From: Planctomycetaceae bacterium | Lineage (GTDB): Bacteria > Planctomycetota > Planctomycetia > Pirellulales > UBA1268 | Assembly (NCBI GenBank): GCA_021300535.1 | Contig: JAJTED010000027.1 | Coordinates: 2,720 to 66,719 of the forward strand | Reading direction: 5' to 3' | DNA: 64,000 nt | Shown here: piece after piece, positions 25,149 to 34,370 of the stretch | Layout of the letters: every line of letters begins with the position of its first letter | Position numbering within the stretch: position 1 is the stretch's first letter | Notes under the pieces: generated by a model | Database searches by the model: none | Told to the model about the DNA's origin: nothing | What the model saw: the letters and a program-made list of their open reading frames with translations, nothing else | Made by a program: the position numbers and the translations under genes

Positions 25149-26192
25149 ATGGACATCGAACGCCACCAGCCGCCGACCCGCGTGATCCTCGAGCACGCGA
25201 GCCCCTGGGGCCGCTGGGGCACGCGGATCGCCTGGACCGTGGCGGGCATCGCGGTGCTGGCGGCCCTGGGGAGCGCCGGCGCGTGCGCCCAGTATTTCCA
25301 GCGCGACGGCCGCGTGGTGGAGAAGTATCACTCGCTCTCGAAGTCGGCGCCCGCCAAGGTGGCAATCGTGACGCTCGCCGGCGCGATCATGGGGGGTGAC
25401 GGCTTCATCCGCTCCCAGCTCGACCACGTCGCGGAAGACGAGAGCGTGAAGGCGATCGTGCTCCGGGTCGATTCACCTGGTGGCACGGTGAGCGGCAGCG
25501 ACGAAATCCACCACCGGCTCGCCCAACTCGCCGCCCAGCGCGAACTGCCCGTGGTCGTGAGCATGGGGGGGATCGCGGCCAGCGGCGGCTATTACGTGGC
25601 CATGGCCAACGGCGGCCGCGACGACGTGATCTTCGCCGAGCCGGCGACGCTCACGGGTTCCATCGGCGTGATCATTCCCCGCTTCGACCTCTCGCAGATG
25701 CTCAAGCGGTTCGACGTCCGCGACGACTCCGTCGCCAGTGGCCCGCTCAAGGAGATGCTCAGTCCGACGAAGGACCGCACGCCCGAACTGGCCGACCGCG
25801 AGCGGCGGCTCATCAAGGCACTGGTGGACGACATGTTCGTGCGGTTCAAGGAGATCATCCGCCTGGGCCGGCCGAAGCTCGACGCGGAGGCCGTCGACAA
25901 GGTGGCCACCGGACAGATCTTCACCGCCCAGCAGGCCAAGGAGGCCGGGCTCGTCGATCGGATCGGGTTCCTCGAGGACGCCGTGGCCCGGGCGGTCGAA
26001 CTCGCCGGCCTCACCGAGAAGACGGCCCGCGTCGTGAAATACTCCAAGCCGAAGGGTTTGCTCGACGAGGTGCTCGGCGGCGACGCCGGAGCGGGAGGCC
26101 GCGTCTCGCTCGAGGCCTTCGCGGACCTGACCACGCCCCGCGCCTGGTACCTGTGCAGCTGGTGGCCGGCCCTGGTCGCCACCGGCGAGTGA
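25149..26192 (+). CDS. sppA: Signal peptide peptidase SppA
   Basis: The 347-residue protein has one N-terminal membrane segment (about 28-46) and a short-type (single-domain) SppA protease domain of the S49 family. The likely nucleophile is S145 (GIAASGGYY) and the general base K201 (SGPLKEM), as in the Bacillus enzyme. Other motifs are VKAIVLRVDSPGGTVSGSDE and TLTGSIGVI. AGGAG at 25136-25140 precedes the ATG and decides the start. It should degrade leftover signal peptides or membrane-associated fragments at the cytoplasmic membrane. The C-terminal stretch ends TTPRAWYLCSWWPALV, somewhat hydrophobic, seen in planctomycete relatives. Confidence 0.92.
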   Translation: MDIERHQPPTRVILEHASPWGRWGTRIAWTVAGIAVLAALGSAGACAQYFQRDGRVVEKYHSLSKSAPAKVAIVTLAGAIMGGDGFIRSQLDHVAEDESVKAIVLRVDSPGGTVSGSDEIHHRLAQLAAQRELPVVVSMGGIAASGGYYVAMANGGRDDVIFAEPATLTGSIGVIIPRFDLSQMLKRFDVRDDSVASGPLKEMLSPTKDRTPELADRERRLIKALVDDMFVRFKEIIRLGRPKLDAEAVDKVATGQIFTAQQAKEAGLVDRIGFLEDAVARAVELAGLTEKTARVVKYSKPKGLLDEVLGGDAGAGGRVSLEAFADLTTPRAWYLCSWWPALVATGE

Positions 26193-26244
26193 TGCGGGCC
26201 GGACACGCAGGCAAACCCCCCGCACTCCGGGCCTGGCACTCACA

Positions 26245-26455
26245 CAAGAAGCCCCGGGTGGAAACCCGGGGACTCCGGGCATGAAAACCACCCCGCCGTC
26301 CATGCCGGATGACGGCACACATTGTCCCGGTTCAAACCCACATCGCATGGCACCTGGGAAGGCATGCGACCCGGAGTCCCCCGGCTTCCGCCGGGGGCTT
26401 CTTGTGCCGTTCGCGCGTGTGAAGCCGAGAGCAAGACTGGGGAACGCGCACCATC
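26245..26455 (+). repeat. Composite hairpin repeat, copy A2 (full)
   Basis: This full copy has hairpin 1 CCCCGGGT-GGAA-ACCCGGGG (26252-26271), a spacer with a conserved GGTTCAAACCC and ATCGCATGGCA, and hairpin 2 CCCCCGGC-TTCC-GCCGGGGG (26378-26397). It follows the sppA gene closely and could act as a terminator for it, though no T-run follows hairpin 1. The closest relative is at 46310-46500. The remainder of the non-coding space to 26686 contains repeat B1 and a terminator-like hairpin. Confidence 0.78.
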
Positions 26456-26545
26456 AAAAGGCGCGAGCCGAGGGAATGCGGATGGCCGCACGTGAAGCGA
26501 CGCGTAATCCCTCATCTTGCGATTCGGGCTTCCCAGCAACTGGGC
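26456..26545 (+). repeat. Dispersed repeat B, copy B1
   Basis: About 85-90 bases (AAAAGGCG.GAGCCGAGGG onward, through GATTCGGGCTTCCC) recur in inverted orientation at 46128-46208. Both copies lie next to the composite hairpin repeats but in different arrangement, so B and A appear to be separate elements. No protein-coding potential. Confidence 0.65.
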
Positions 26546-26641
26546 ACACCGTCGCAGACCGACAAGCAAGGGCGAGAGCGGAGCCTCCCACGGCGCCAGG
26601 CCCGGAGGGCCGGGGTGACACCTGCGGGCGGAGGCCCGCCA

Positions 26642-26671
26642 GGCAAAAATCGCACGATGCGATGTTTTGCC
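26642..26671 (-). terminator. Hairpin after the synthetase/dehydrogenase gene
   Basis: A nearly complete 30-base inverted repeat (GGCAAAA-ATCGC ... GCGAT-GTTTTGCC, with a one-base bulge) starts 15 bases downstream of the minus-strand stop at 26687. The descending arm ends in a run of T on the minus strand, although inside the stem. It is a plausible transcription end for the beta-oxidation operon. Confidence 0.45.
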
Positions 26672-26686
26672 GACAAACAGCCACCG

Positions 26687-29600
26687 TCACTCCGCGACCA
26701 TGTGGCCGAGCGCCGCCAGGGCCGCGTGATCGGCGGACGTGAGCCGGCCGCCGCGGACGCGGGCGGTCGCCAGACGACACCAGCAGTCGGCCGCGGCCGC
26801 GGTGCGGGCGTCGGCTGCGGCGGCATGATGCGCGACCGCGAGCACGCTCACGAGCTCCCGGACCTCGGCCGCCAGTGCCGCCACCTCAAGCTGCCGCTCC
26901 GCAAGCTGCCGACCGTGCCGGCGGATCGCGCGGTCGATGCGGACCGCGGCCGCGGCCATCAGCCGCCGCGCCTCCGCCGCGTGCACGCGGAGCCGCGGGT
27001 CGGCGATGGCCGCGTCCTCGGCCGCGCGGCCGGCCGCCAGCCGTGACGCCCGCCAGGCGAGCCAGTCACCGGCCCGCCGCAGGCCCGTCGCATCGGCCGC
27101 CGCCGCCAGCGGATGGGCCTTCGCCAGCCCCTTGAAGAGCGCCAGGCCGAGCAGATCGCTCTCCCCCTCGTAGACCGTGACGGCGAAGTGATCGTGGAAC
27201 GAGTCGCCCAACGGGTGGCCGACGAGGAAGGCCCGGCCCCCGTGGATGCCCAGCGCGTCGATCGCCCCCTCGCGGACACAGGTGCTGGCGACGATCTTCG
27301 CCGCGATCGCCTCCAGTTCGCCGGTCTGCCCCGCGTCGATCGCCGCGGCCGCCCAGGCGGACAGCGCGTCGCAGGCGACGATGCCGGCGGCGATCCGCGC
27401 CAGCCGTCCCTGCACGAGCTCGCGGGCGGCGATCGGGCGGCCCCAGGTGGTCCGCCGACGGGCATGGTCGACGGCATGTCGCAGCAGACAGCGCAGGGTG
27501 CCCCCCGCCTGCGCGGCGAGCGTCACGCGGCCCCGATTGAGACCGTGCCAGACGATCGCCATGCCGTCACGGCCCGCGGGGGCCGCGAGCAGATCATCCG
27601 CGGCGACCGGAAAGCGGTCGAACTCCAGCGCCGCGTTGTGGGCGTGCTTGAGCGGATGGAGGGCGTAACGCCGCAAGCGGAACGTCGGCCCGTCGGCGGC
27701 GGGCAGGCGGACGACGGCCACCGCCGGATGGCCGTCGAGCCGCGCGAGCACCTTCACGAGCCGCCCATGCACGGCGTTGGTGATGAACATCTTCGTGCCG
27801 GTGAGCACGAGACCATCTGCCTGCCGGGCGAGCACCGCCTGCACCGCGGCGAGGTCGCAGCCCACGTCCGGCTCCGTGCCGCCGAAGATCGAGAGCGGCC
27901 GGCCCGCCGCGAGGCCGGGCAGATGGCGGGCCTGCTGGGACTCGCTGCCGAAGGCCGCCAGCGCGGAGACCGCGCCGATCGACGAGTGCACGGCGAGCAT
28001 GCCGGCGGCGGTGGGACAGTCGGCGGCGACGTGCGTGATCGCCCGGGCGAGTTCCGCGAGCGACGCCTCCGCGCCGCCGAACCGCGCCGGCACGGCCAGG
28101 CCCCACAGGCCCGCGGTCCCCAGGACTTCTTCGGCACGACTGGAAAACCGGCCGGTCGGCGGTTCGGGAGCGTCGGCCAGCGGCGGCCGCGGCAGCGGGC
28201 TCGCACCCTCGACCGCGTCGTAAAGTCGCCCCTCCGCCCGCAGCTGCGCCAGCCCGCCGGTCGTCCGCGTGAGCACGTCGGCCACCGCGGGCCGCAGCGC
28301 CGCGGCGGCGGCCGCCGCGGCGAAACCGTTGGCCTGCTCCCCGCGGCCACCCGTCCACAGGCATCCCGCCAGCCACGATCGCTGCGTCATGTCGCTCCGC
28401 ACGGCGTGCTCCTCCTTTCCCATGTCGCTCGGCACCGCGCCGACCCACCGCGGCGGCTGCGCAGCGGCGGCGGCCGCGATCGGCGTGGCGAAGTGCGCGG
28501 CGATCGCGGGCCGCTTGAGCTTGAAGGACGGCGTCGCCTCGCCGTGACCGGCGTCGAACGGCCGCCCCACGAGCACGACCCGCCGCACCTGCCACGCGCT
28601 CGGCAGCCGCCGCTGTCGGCGGGCGATGCGTCGCGCCATCCATTCCACGATGCGGTGATGGCGGACCGCGCCCCGGCGACTGAACACGGGCAGCCGCAGC
28701 CGCCGCACGAGTCCGCGGACCATCCCCGGCTCCGGCACGACCAGCGCCACCGGCCACCGCAGGCCGTCGCCCACGACGCACACCTGCGCCACCGCCGGAT
28801 CCTCGGCGAGGACCCGCTCGACCTCGGCCGGCGGCACCTTGAGGCCGGTCGAGAGCACGAGCCGTTCCGACAGCCGCCACTCCGGCACGGGCTCGATCGC
28901 CGCAGCCGCCGCAGCCGCCGCGGACTGACGCGGTTCCTGCCGCGGGGGCCGCACGATCCCCAGCGCCCGGCTCGGCGTCCGCACGAAGAGTTCCCCGTCC
29001 GCGTGATCGTCGATCCGCAGCTCCACGCCGGCCAGCGGCGGACCGACCGTTCCCGGCCGCGCGATCCGCGGATTGGAGAGCGTCACCACGGGACCGGCTT
29101 CGGCGAGGCCGTAGCCCTCCACGAGCGGCACGCCCGCCGCGGCGAAGAACTCGGCCGTCCGCCGCCGCAGCGCCGCGCCGCCGGACACGCATACCCGCAC
29201 CTCGCCACCCAATGCAGCCCGCAGATGGGCGATTTTTCCGGCCCGGGCCGCCGCCTCCAGCCGCTCGAAGAACGCGGGCACGCCGAGCACCACGGTGGGG
29301 GGCAGGGCGGCGCAGGCGTCGAGCACGCGGATGCGGTCACGGACGACGTTCAGACAGCCACCGCGGACCAAGGCCGTGTAGAGGTCGCCCGTGCGGGCCA
29401 GGGCGTGGCTCATCGGCAGCCAGGCGAGCCGGACGTCGCGCGGATCGTCGAGGAACATCTCGGCGGCGGCGATCGCATTGGCCGCCAGCGCCCGCTGGGA
29501 ATGAAGCACGCCGTGCGGCGCGCCGGTCGTGCCCGAGGAGAGCACGATCGTGCAGGGGGCGTCGGGATCGCAGGTCCGCGCCCGGCGGCCGAGCGCTTCG

Positions 29601-30175
29601 AGCAACGCTTCGCGATCGCCGGCCCGCGGCCGCAAGGCCGCGGCACAGGCACCCGACGTCAGGTCGAGGCACGGTCCGGCCACGCCCGCGACGCGGCGAG
29701 CACCGCCGCTGACGATCGCGGCCCGCAGCCCGAGCCACGCGAGCGAGCCGCGGTCGCCGGGATCGTCGTGCAACGCGACATGCACCGCGCCGGCGAGCAG
29801 GCAGGCCAGATCGACCACGATCCAGTCGGGCCCGTGCGGCCCCAGGTGGGCCAGACGGTCGCCGCGCCGCACGCCCGCAGCCTCGAGTGCCTCGGCCAGC
29901 GCCAGCGCCTTCGCGGCGAGCTCCAACCATGTCCAGGCCGCTCCCGTGGCGCAAGCCTCCAGGCTTGCGAATCCGGGTGGTGGAACCTCAGGCCGGTTTC
30001 GACGGTCGGACACCGCCGCTCCAGAAGCCAGACCATCGACGATCGCCGGACGGTCGCCGCTGGCGACGACGCGATCGTGAAGCAGGGCGACGAGAGACGC
30101 GGCCGCCGGATGCGGCATCACCGCGGCCGGCACCCGCCCGTGTGGCACGACCGTGGCCATCGCGTCTCCCGTCAT
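26687..30175 (-). CDS. Acyl-CoA synthetase / acyl-CoA dehydrogenase fusion
   Basis: One uninterrupted 1162-codon frame joins two enzymes. Residues 1-565 are an AMP-forming acyl-CoA ligase-like domain with the P-loop CTIVLSSGTTGAPHGVLHSQ (208-227), VEGYGLAEAG (352-361) and the late FKLKRP (551-556). The region that should hold the TGD hinge motif is replaced by a Pro/Ala-rich stretch (about 410-430). Residues about 600-1162 are an acyl-CoA dehydrogenase: SIFGGTEPDVGCDL, FITNAVHGRLVK, TTWGRPIAARELVQGRLARI and VYEGESDLLGLAL. A ~30-residue insert (about 49-79) in the ligase domain coincides with a hairpin element. The ATG at 30175 overlaps the thiolase stop (ATGA). It would activate a fatty acid and make the enoyl-CoA for the two preceding enzymes. 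Confidence 0.8.
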   Translation of the reverse strand: MTGDAMATVVPHGRVPAAVMPHPAAASLVALLHDRVVASGDRPAIVDGLASGAAVSDRRNRPEVPPPGFASLEACATGAAWTWLELAAKALALAEALEAAGVRRGDRLAHLGPHGPDWIVVDLACLLAGAVHVALHDDPGDRGSLAWLGLRAAIVSGGARRVAGVAGPCLDLTSGACAAALRPRAGDREALLEALGRRARTCDPDAPCTIVLSSGTTGAPHGVLHSQRALAANAIAAAEMFLDDPRDVRLAWLPMSHALARTGDLYTALVRGGCLNVVRDRIRVLDACAALPPTVVLGVPAFFERLEAAARAGKIAHLRAALGGEVRVCVSGGAALRRRTAEFFAAAGVPLVEGYGLAEAGPVVTLSNPRIARPGTVGPPLAGVELRIDDHADGELFVRTPSRALGIVRPPRQEPRQSAAAAAAAAIEPVPEWRLSERLVLSTGLKVPPAEVERVLAEDPAVAQVCVVGDGLRWPVALVVPEPGMVRGLVRRLRLPVFSRRGAVRHHRIVEWMARRIARRQRRLPSAWQVRRVVLVGRPFDAGHGEATPSFKLKRPAIAAHFATPIAAAAAAQPPRWVGAVPSDMGKEEHAVRSDMTQRSWLAGCLWTGGRGEQANGFAAAAAAAALRPAVADVLTRTTGGLAQLRAEGRLYDAVEGASPLPRPPLADAPEPPTGRFSSRAEEVLGTAGLWGLAVPARFGGAEASLAELARAITHVAADCPTAAGMLAVHSSIGAVSALAAFGSESQQARHLPGLAAGRPLSIFGGTEPDVGCDLAAVQAVLARQADGLVLTGTKMFITNAVHGRLVKVLARLDGHPAVAVVRLPAADGPTFRLRRYALHPLKHAHNAALEFDRFPVAADDLLAAPAGRDGMAIVWHGLNRGRVTLAAQAGGTLRCLLRHAVDHARRRTTWGRPIAARELVQGRLARIAAGIVACDALSAWAAAAIDAGQTGELEAIAAKIVASTCVREGAIDALGIHGGRAFLVGHPLGDSFHDHFAVTVYEGESDLLGLALFKGLAKAHPLAAAADATGLRRAGDWLAWRASRLAAGRAAEDAAIADPRLRVHAAEARRLMAAAAVRIDRAIRRHGRQLAERQLEVAALAAEVRELVSVLAVAHHAAAADARTAAAADCWCRLATARVRGGRLTSADHAALAALGHMVAE
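29951..29968. repeat. Hairpin element inside the synthetase gene
   Basis: GCAAGCCT-CC-AGGCTTGC is a perfect 8-bp inverted repeat within a stretch (about 29938-30028) that encodes residues without counterpart in the ligase family (SGAAVSDRRN ... SLEACATGA). The surrounding sequence looks like an intergenic repeat that has become coding. No second copy was found in this window, so its repeat status is inferred. Confidence 0.45.
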
Positions 30176-31368
30176 TCGCACCGCTCGAACAGCACCGCGA
30201 TGCCCTGGCCGAGGCCGATGCACATCGTGGCCAGGCCCAGGGGCACCGCCGCGTCGCGCATCGCGTGCAGGAGCGTGGTGGTGATCCGCGCCCCGGAGGC
30301 GCCGAGCGGATGGCCGATCGCCAGCGCGCCGCCGCGGACGTTGACCCGCGCGGAATCGAAGCCGAGCGCGTCGATGCAGTGGATCGCCTGCGCGGCGAAA
30401 GCCTCGTTGAGTTCCACCAGGCCGATGTCGCCGCGGCCGATGCCGCGGCCCGCGACCCGCGCCAGGAGTTTTTCCGTGGCCGCGATCGGCCCGGTGCCCA
30501 TGGCGGCCGGCGGCACGCCGACGACGGCCGTGGCCACGACCCGCGCCCAGGGCTCGAGCTGCTGCCGGGCCGCCTCCGCCTCCGACATCACGAGCACCGC
30601 CGCGGCGCCGTCGCTCACCGGGGCGCTCGTAGCCGCAGTGATCGTGCCCAGCTGCGGCAGGAACGCCGGCTCGAGCGTCGCCATCGCCTCCAGGCTCGTG
30701 TCGCGGCGGATCGACTGGTCGTGCAGCATCTCGGCCGCGGCGCCGTGCTCGTCGTGGCCGAACACGGGCACGATCTCGTCGTCGAACAGGCCCGCGTCGC
30801 CGGCCCGCGCGGCGCGGGCATGGCTCTCGAGGGCGTATTCCTCCTGCCGCCGGCGCGAGATGCCGTGGGCCGCCGCGAGCTGCTCGGCCGTCAGCCCCAT
30901 CGAGAGCATGCCGCGGCTCGAGCGGGCGAAGACCCGCGGATGGATGTCGACGGCGGAGTCCATGGGCAGGTGGTGCATGTGCTCGACGCCGGCGACCACC
31001 TGCACGTTCTCGGCGCCGGCCGCGATCGCGTGGCAGGCCTGGGCCAGGGCCTGCAGCGACGAGCCGCAGAGCCGGTTGACGGTCGTGCCGGCGGTGGACA
31101 ACGGCAGCCCCGCCATCAGCGCCGCGCACCGCCCCGCGTTGCCGCCGAGCTCGCCCCGCTGCTGCGTGGCTCCGAGGACGACGTCCTCGATCGTGGCCGG
31201 CTCGACGCCGGAGCGGTCCACGACGGCCGCGATCACGGCCGCCGCCAGCTCGTCGCCACGCACGTGGCGGAAGATGCCGCGGTCGGGGTGCGCGCGGCCG
31301 ATCGCCGTGCGGCAGCAGGCGACGACGACGGGCGTGGTCGCGGGATCACGTGAGGCGCCGGGGTTCAT
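30172..31368 (-). CDS. fadA: Acetyl-CoA acyltransferase (thiolase)
   Basis: The 398-residue protein has the complete thiolase triad: acyl-accepting C101 (VNRLCGSSLQA), H353 (IGHPLGASGAR) and C383 (MCIGLGQG). The family phrase VELNEAFAAQA is present. The N-terminal VVVACCRTAIGRAHPDRG and the gene neighbours (FadB-like enzyme upstream, acyl-CoA dehydrogenase downstream) favour degradative 3-ketoacyl-CoA thiolase of beta-oxidation over biosynthetic acetoacetyl-CoA thiolase. It starts 16 bases after the FadB-like stop and overlaps the fusion gene. Confidence 0.93.
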   Translation of the reverse strand: MNPGASRDPATTPVVVACCRTAIGRAHPDRGIFRHVRGDELAAAVIAAVVDRSGVEPATIEDVVLGATQQRGELGGNAGRCAALMAGLPLSTAGTTVNRLCGSSLQALAQACHAIAAGAENVQVVAGVEHMHHLPMDSAVDIHPRVFARSSRGMLSMGLTAEQLAAAHGISRRRQEEYALESHARAARAGDAGLFDDEIVPVFGHDEHGAAAEMLHDQSIRRDTSLEAMATLEPAFLPQLGTITAATSAPVSDGAAAVLVMSEAEAARQQLEPWARVVATAVVGVPPAAMGTGPIAATEKLLARVAGRGIGRGDIGLVELNEAFAAQAIHCIDALGFDSARVNVRGGALAIGHPLGASGARITTTLLHAMRDAAVPLGLATMCIGLGQGIAVLFERCE

Positions 31369-31384
31369 GCAGTTCGTCCTCGCT

Positions 31385-33568
31385 TCATGCCGTGAACGCC
31401 AGGCCGTCGCGGGCCATCGCGAGCAGACGATCGGTGGGCACCATCCGCGGCCCCAGGTCGGCCAGCGGCTCGAGCCGCCTCACGACCTCGGCCGGCCCGA
31501 GCGTGTCGGCCCAGGCGAGCAGGCCGCCGCGAAAGGGAGGGAACCCGAGGGCGTGGATCACGGCGAGGTCGATGTCGCGACCGTCGCGCACGAGCCCTTC
31601 GTCGAGCGCGCGGACCGCCTCGAGCAGCATCGGGAGGAGCAGCCGGTCGGCAATCGTGCGGTCGCTCGTCTCGCGGGCGGGCAGCGCATAACGGCGGATC
31701 AGCTCCGCGGCACCGGCGTCGGGGCCGAGCATTCGCGGTTTGCTGGCCGCGGCCGCGTAGCGGTAGAAGCCGCAGCCGCTCTTGCGGCCCAGCCGCCCCG
31801 ACTTGACCAGCGCCGGGATCACCGGCGAAGCCTCGATGCGATCGCCGTAGGCCGCGCTCAGCACGAGCCCCGCGTAGAACGCGGTGTCGAGGCCGATCAT
31901 GTCGTAGAGCTCGATGGGGCCCATCGGCATCCCGAAGCCCCGTGCCACGCGGTCGATCCGCCCGCACTCCACGCCCTCGCGGGCCATCTCCACGGCCTCG
32001 TGGAGGTAGGGCATGAGGATGCGGTTGACGAGAAAGCCCGGACTGTCGCGGACGACGACCGGGCACTTGCCGAGCCGCTTGGCGTGCGCGACCACCGCGG
32101 CGACGGTGGCGTCGCTCGTCGCCGGCCCGCGGACCACCTCGACGAGCGTCATCCGCCGCACGGGATTGAAGAAGTGCATCCCACAGAACCGCGCCGGATC
32201 GGACAGGCCGGCGGCCAGCCGGGCGATCGGATTGGTGGAGGTGTTGGTGGCGATGATCGTGGCGGGGCCGACGAGCCGCTCGATGTCGGCGAGCACCTGC
32301 TGCTTGACGTCGGTCCGCTCGGTGACACTCTCGATCACGAGGTCGGCGTCGGCGACGGCCGCGAGCTGCGTGGCGGTGCGGAGCCGACCGGCGAGGGCCA
32401 ACGCCCGTGCGGGATCGGTCCGCTTCGTGGCCCGGTCCCAGGCGGCCTCGTCGAGCAGCCCCGGCACGGCGGCCGCGAGAGCGGCGGCGGAGACGTCGAT
32501 GAGTGTGGCGTCACAGCCGGCGCGGAGATGCGCGGCCGCGATTCCCGCCCCCATGATGCCCGCCCCGATCACGGCAGCCGCGGCGACCGGTGCGGCAGAC
32601 GGCTCGGCCGCGGCATCACCGCTGCCGATGCCCGGATCGCGGCGGTTACGCTCGCCGCCGCGGAACACACGGAGCAGCTGGCCGGCCACGGGCGAGCGGG
32701 CGAGTTTCGCGAACGCAGCCGACTCGATCGCCCCGGCCGCGTCGGCATCGACCGCCGCCCCGGCGAGGATCGTCCGCAGGATCGCCGGGGGCGCGGGATA
32801 GTGGCCACCGGTCCGGCCGAGGATCACGGCGGACGACGTCGCCTCCAGGAACTCGCGTTCCAGTGGATCCAGTTCGACAGCCGACGCCTGCCGGCGGCGG
32901 CGGGCGGCGACCGCTCCGCTCTCCCCTTGGGCATCGACGAGCCGGCGGGCCGTCTCGATCGCCTGCTCGGCGGGCACACAGGCATCGACCAGCCCCATCC
33001 GCGTCGCGGCCGCCGCGGCTACGTTCTCGCCCGACGCCGCCAGTTCCACCGCCGGGCCGGGACCGATCAGCCGCGGCAGCCGCACGGTGCCACCCCAGCC
33101 GGGCAGCAGGCCGAGCTTGACCTCGGGAAAGCCGAGGATCGTGTGCTCGGCATCGGTGGCCACCCGGAGGTCGCAGGCCAGGGCCAGTTCCAAACCGCCG
33201 CCGAGACAGACGCCGTCGATGACCGCCACCGAGGGCCAGGGCAGCCGCGATAGTCGGGCGAAAAGCGCCCTGCCCGCATCGCACAGCCGTGCGATCTCCG
33301 CCTCTGGCAGGCGGCGGACCTCGTCGAGCCGCGCCACGTCGGCGCCGGCGAAGAAGGATCCGGGTCGGGCGGAGCGGAGCACGACGCCCCGCGGGCGGCG
33401 GCGTGGCGGCCGGTTCTCGAGGTCGTCGAGGACGGCGGCCAGGTCGGCGAGCACGCCCGGCGTGAGCACGTTCTGGCGGTGGTCAGGAACCGCGAACGCG
33501 AGCGTCACGAAGCCATCGTCGGTGTGCTCGATCGCGAGCGTGGCGGAGTGGGGGAATGCCGCGGGCAT
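31385..33568 (-). CDS. fadJ: FadB/FadJ-type enoyl-CoA hydratase / 3-hydroxyacyl-CoA dehydrogenase
   Basis: The 727-residue bifunctional enzyme has an N-terminal crotonase domain (about 1-190), with the oxyanion region SFFAGADV and catalytic-loop phrases GVCLGGGLELALACDLRVAT and GFPEVKLGLLPGWGGTVRLP. Next come an NAD-binding domain (AAVIGAGIMGAGIAAAHLRA) and hydroxyacyl-CoA dehydrogenase segments MHFFNPVRRMTLVEVV and DSPGFLVNRIL. It carries out the middle two steps of beta-oxidation. It leads the three-gene minus-strand operon whose other products supply the first step, activation and thiolysis. The start at 33568 (MPAAFPHSA) gives a normal length. Alternative name fadB; FadJ and FadB cannot be told apart here. 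Confidence 0.92.
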   Translation of the reverse strand: MPAAFPHSATLAIEHTDDGFVTLAFAVPDHRQNVLTPGVLADLAAVLDDLENRPPRRRPRGVVLRSARPGSFFAGADVARLDEVRRLPEAEIARLCDAGRALFARLSRLPWPSVAVIDGVCLGGGLELALACDLRVATDAEHTILGFPEVKLGLLPGWGGTVRLPRLIGPGPAVELAASGENVAAAAATRMGLVDACVPAEQAIETARRLVDAQGESGAVAARRRRQASAVELDPLEREFLEATSSAVILGRTGGHYPAPPAILRTILAGAAVDADAAGAIESAAFAKLARSPVAGQLLRVFRGGERNRRDPGIGSGDAAAEPSAAPVAAAAVIGAGIMGAGIAAAHLRAGCDATLIDVSAAALAAAVPGLLDEAAWDRATKRTDPARALALAGRLRTATQLAAVADADLVIESVTERTDVKQQVLADIERLVGPATIIATNTSTNPIARLAAGLSDPARFCGMHFFNPVRRMTLVEVVRGPATSDATVAAVVAHAKRLGKCPVVVRDSPGFLVNRILMPYLHEAVEMAREGVECGRIDRVARGFGMPMGPIELYDMIGLDTAFYAGLVLSAAYGDRIEASPVIPALVKSGRLGRKSGCGFYRYAAAASKPRMLGPDAGAAELIRRYALPARETSDRTIADRLLLPMLLEAVRALDEGLVRDGRDIDLAVIHALGFPPFRGGLLAWADTLGPAEVVRRLEPLADLGPRMVPTDRLLAMARDGLAFTA

Positions 33569-33701
33569 GACAGTGATTTCTCGTGTTTCGCTTGCCCTGG
33601 GCGTGAAAACCGCTAGTGTATCGGACGTTTGGCGGTTCCCCAGGGTGGGAATCGAGCCGCCCGGAACTGGTCTCGAACGCACACACGGAGGTCGCCCGCC
33701 C

Positions 33702-34328
33702 ATGCAGACGAAGTCATCCAGTGGTGCCGAGACAGCAGCGGGCGACTGGTGCAGCCTGCGCGGCCGCAGCGGCCTGGCCATGGCCGCGGCTTGGTTCGTG
33801 CTCGTGGCCGTCGCCGTCGTCGGCAGGATGTGGCGGCCGGAGTGGAACGGCACGCCGCTGTGGAACGTGACCCCGCTGGCCGCCGTGGCCCTCGCCGCGG
33901 GGGCGTTGTTTCCGCAGCGACTGGTGGCGGCCTCGGTGCCGCTCGCCGCGCTCGCCATCAGCAACCTTTTCGAGCCCGGGTATGGCAATTTGGCAATCGC
34001 TGCCGTGGTGTATGCAGCCTCCGCCTGGCCGGCGCTCATCGGCCGGCTCGTGAACCGCGGCCGCTGGGCGGCGGTGGTCGGTGGTGCGGCGGCGAGCGCG
34101 GTGGTGTTTTTCGTGACCACGAACCTGGCCCACTGGTTCTTCATCGGCGGTTACCCGCGCACGATGGCGGGTGTCGTCGAGTGCTACGTCGCCGCACTGG
34201 CCCACTTCCGGCCCCTCGGTGACTTGGCCTGGAGCCTGGTGCTGTTCGCCGGGATTGTGGCCGTCGCCGCTGCCGACGATCTGCTCGCCCGCCGCTGGCA
34301 TCCGGCCCCCGCCTCGCGGGCCCGTTGA
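33702..34328 (+). CDS. DUF6580-family membrane protein
   Basis: The 208-residue protein has about five hydrophobic segments. PLWNVTPLAAVALAAGALFP and AALAISNLFEPGYGN match the conserved start of the DUF6580 family of putative small-molecule transporters (ECF S-component-like fold). Polar C-terminal tail ARRWHPAPASRAR. It is divergent from the beta-oxidation operon, about 130 bases apart. The substrate is unknown. The ATG at 33702 follows a weak ACGGAGG site at about 33686-33692. Confidence 0.72.
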   Translation: MQTKSSSGAETAAGDWCSLRGRSGLAMAAAWFVLVAVAVVGRMWRPEWNGTPLWNVTPLAAVALAAGALFPQRLVAASVPLAALAISNLFEPGYGNLAIAAVVYAASAWPALIGRLVNRGRWAAVVGGAAASAVVFFVTTNLAHWFFIGGYPRTMAGVVECYVAALAHFRPLGDLAWSLVLFAGIVAVAAADDLLARRWHPAPASRAR

Positions 34329-34370
34329 ATCTCTGGTCGATCCCGGGGGTTTGATTCGCGCTAACCCGTG

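Noticed and set aside
27113-33253. An open frame of over 2000 codons on the plus strand
   Set aside because: It is antisense to the beta-oxidation operon, with composition typical of a GC-rich shadow frame, and shows no domain.
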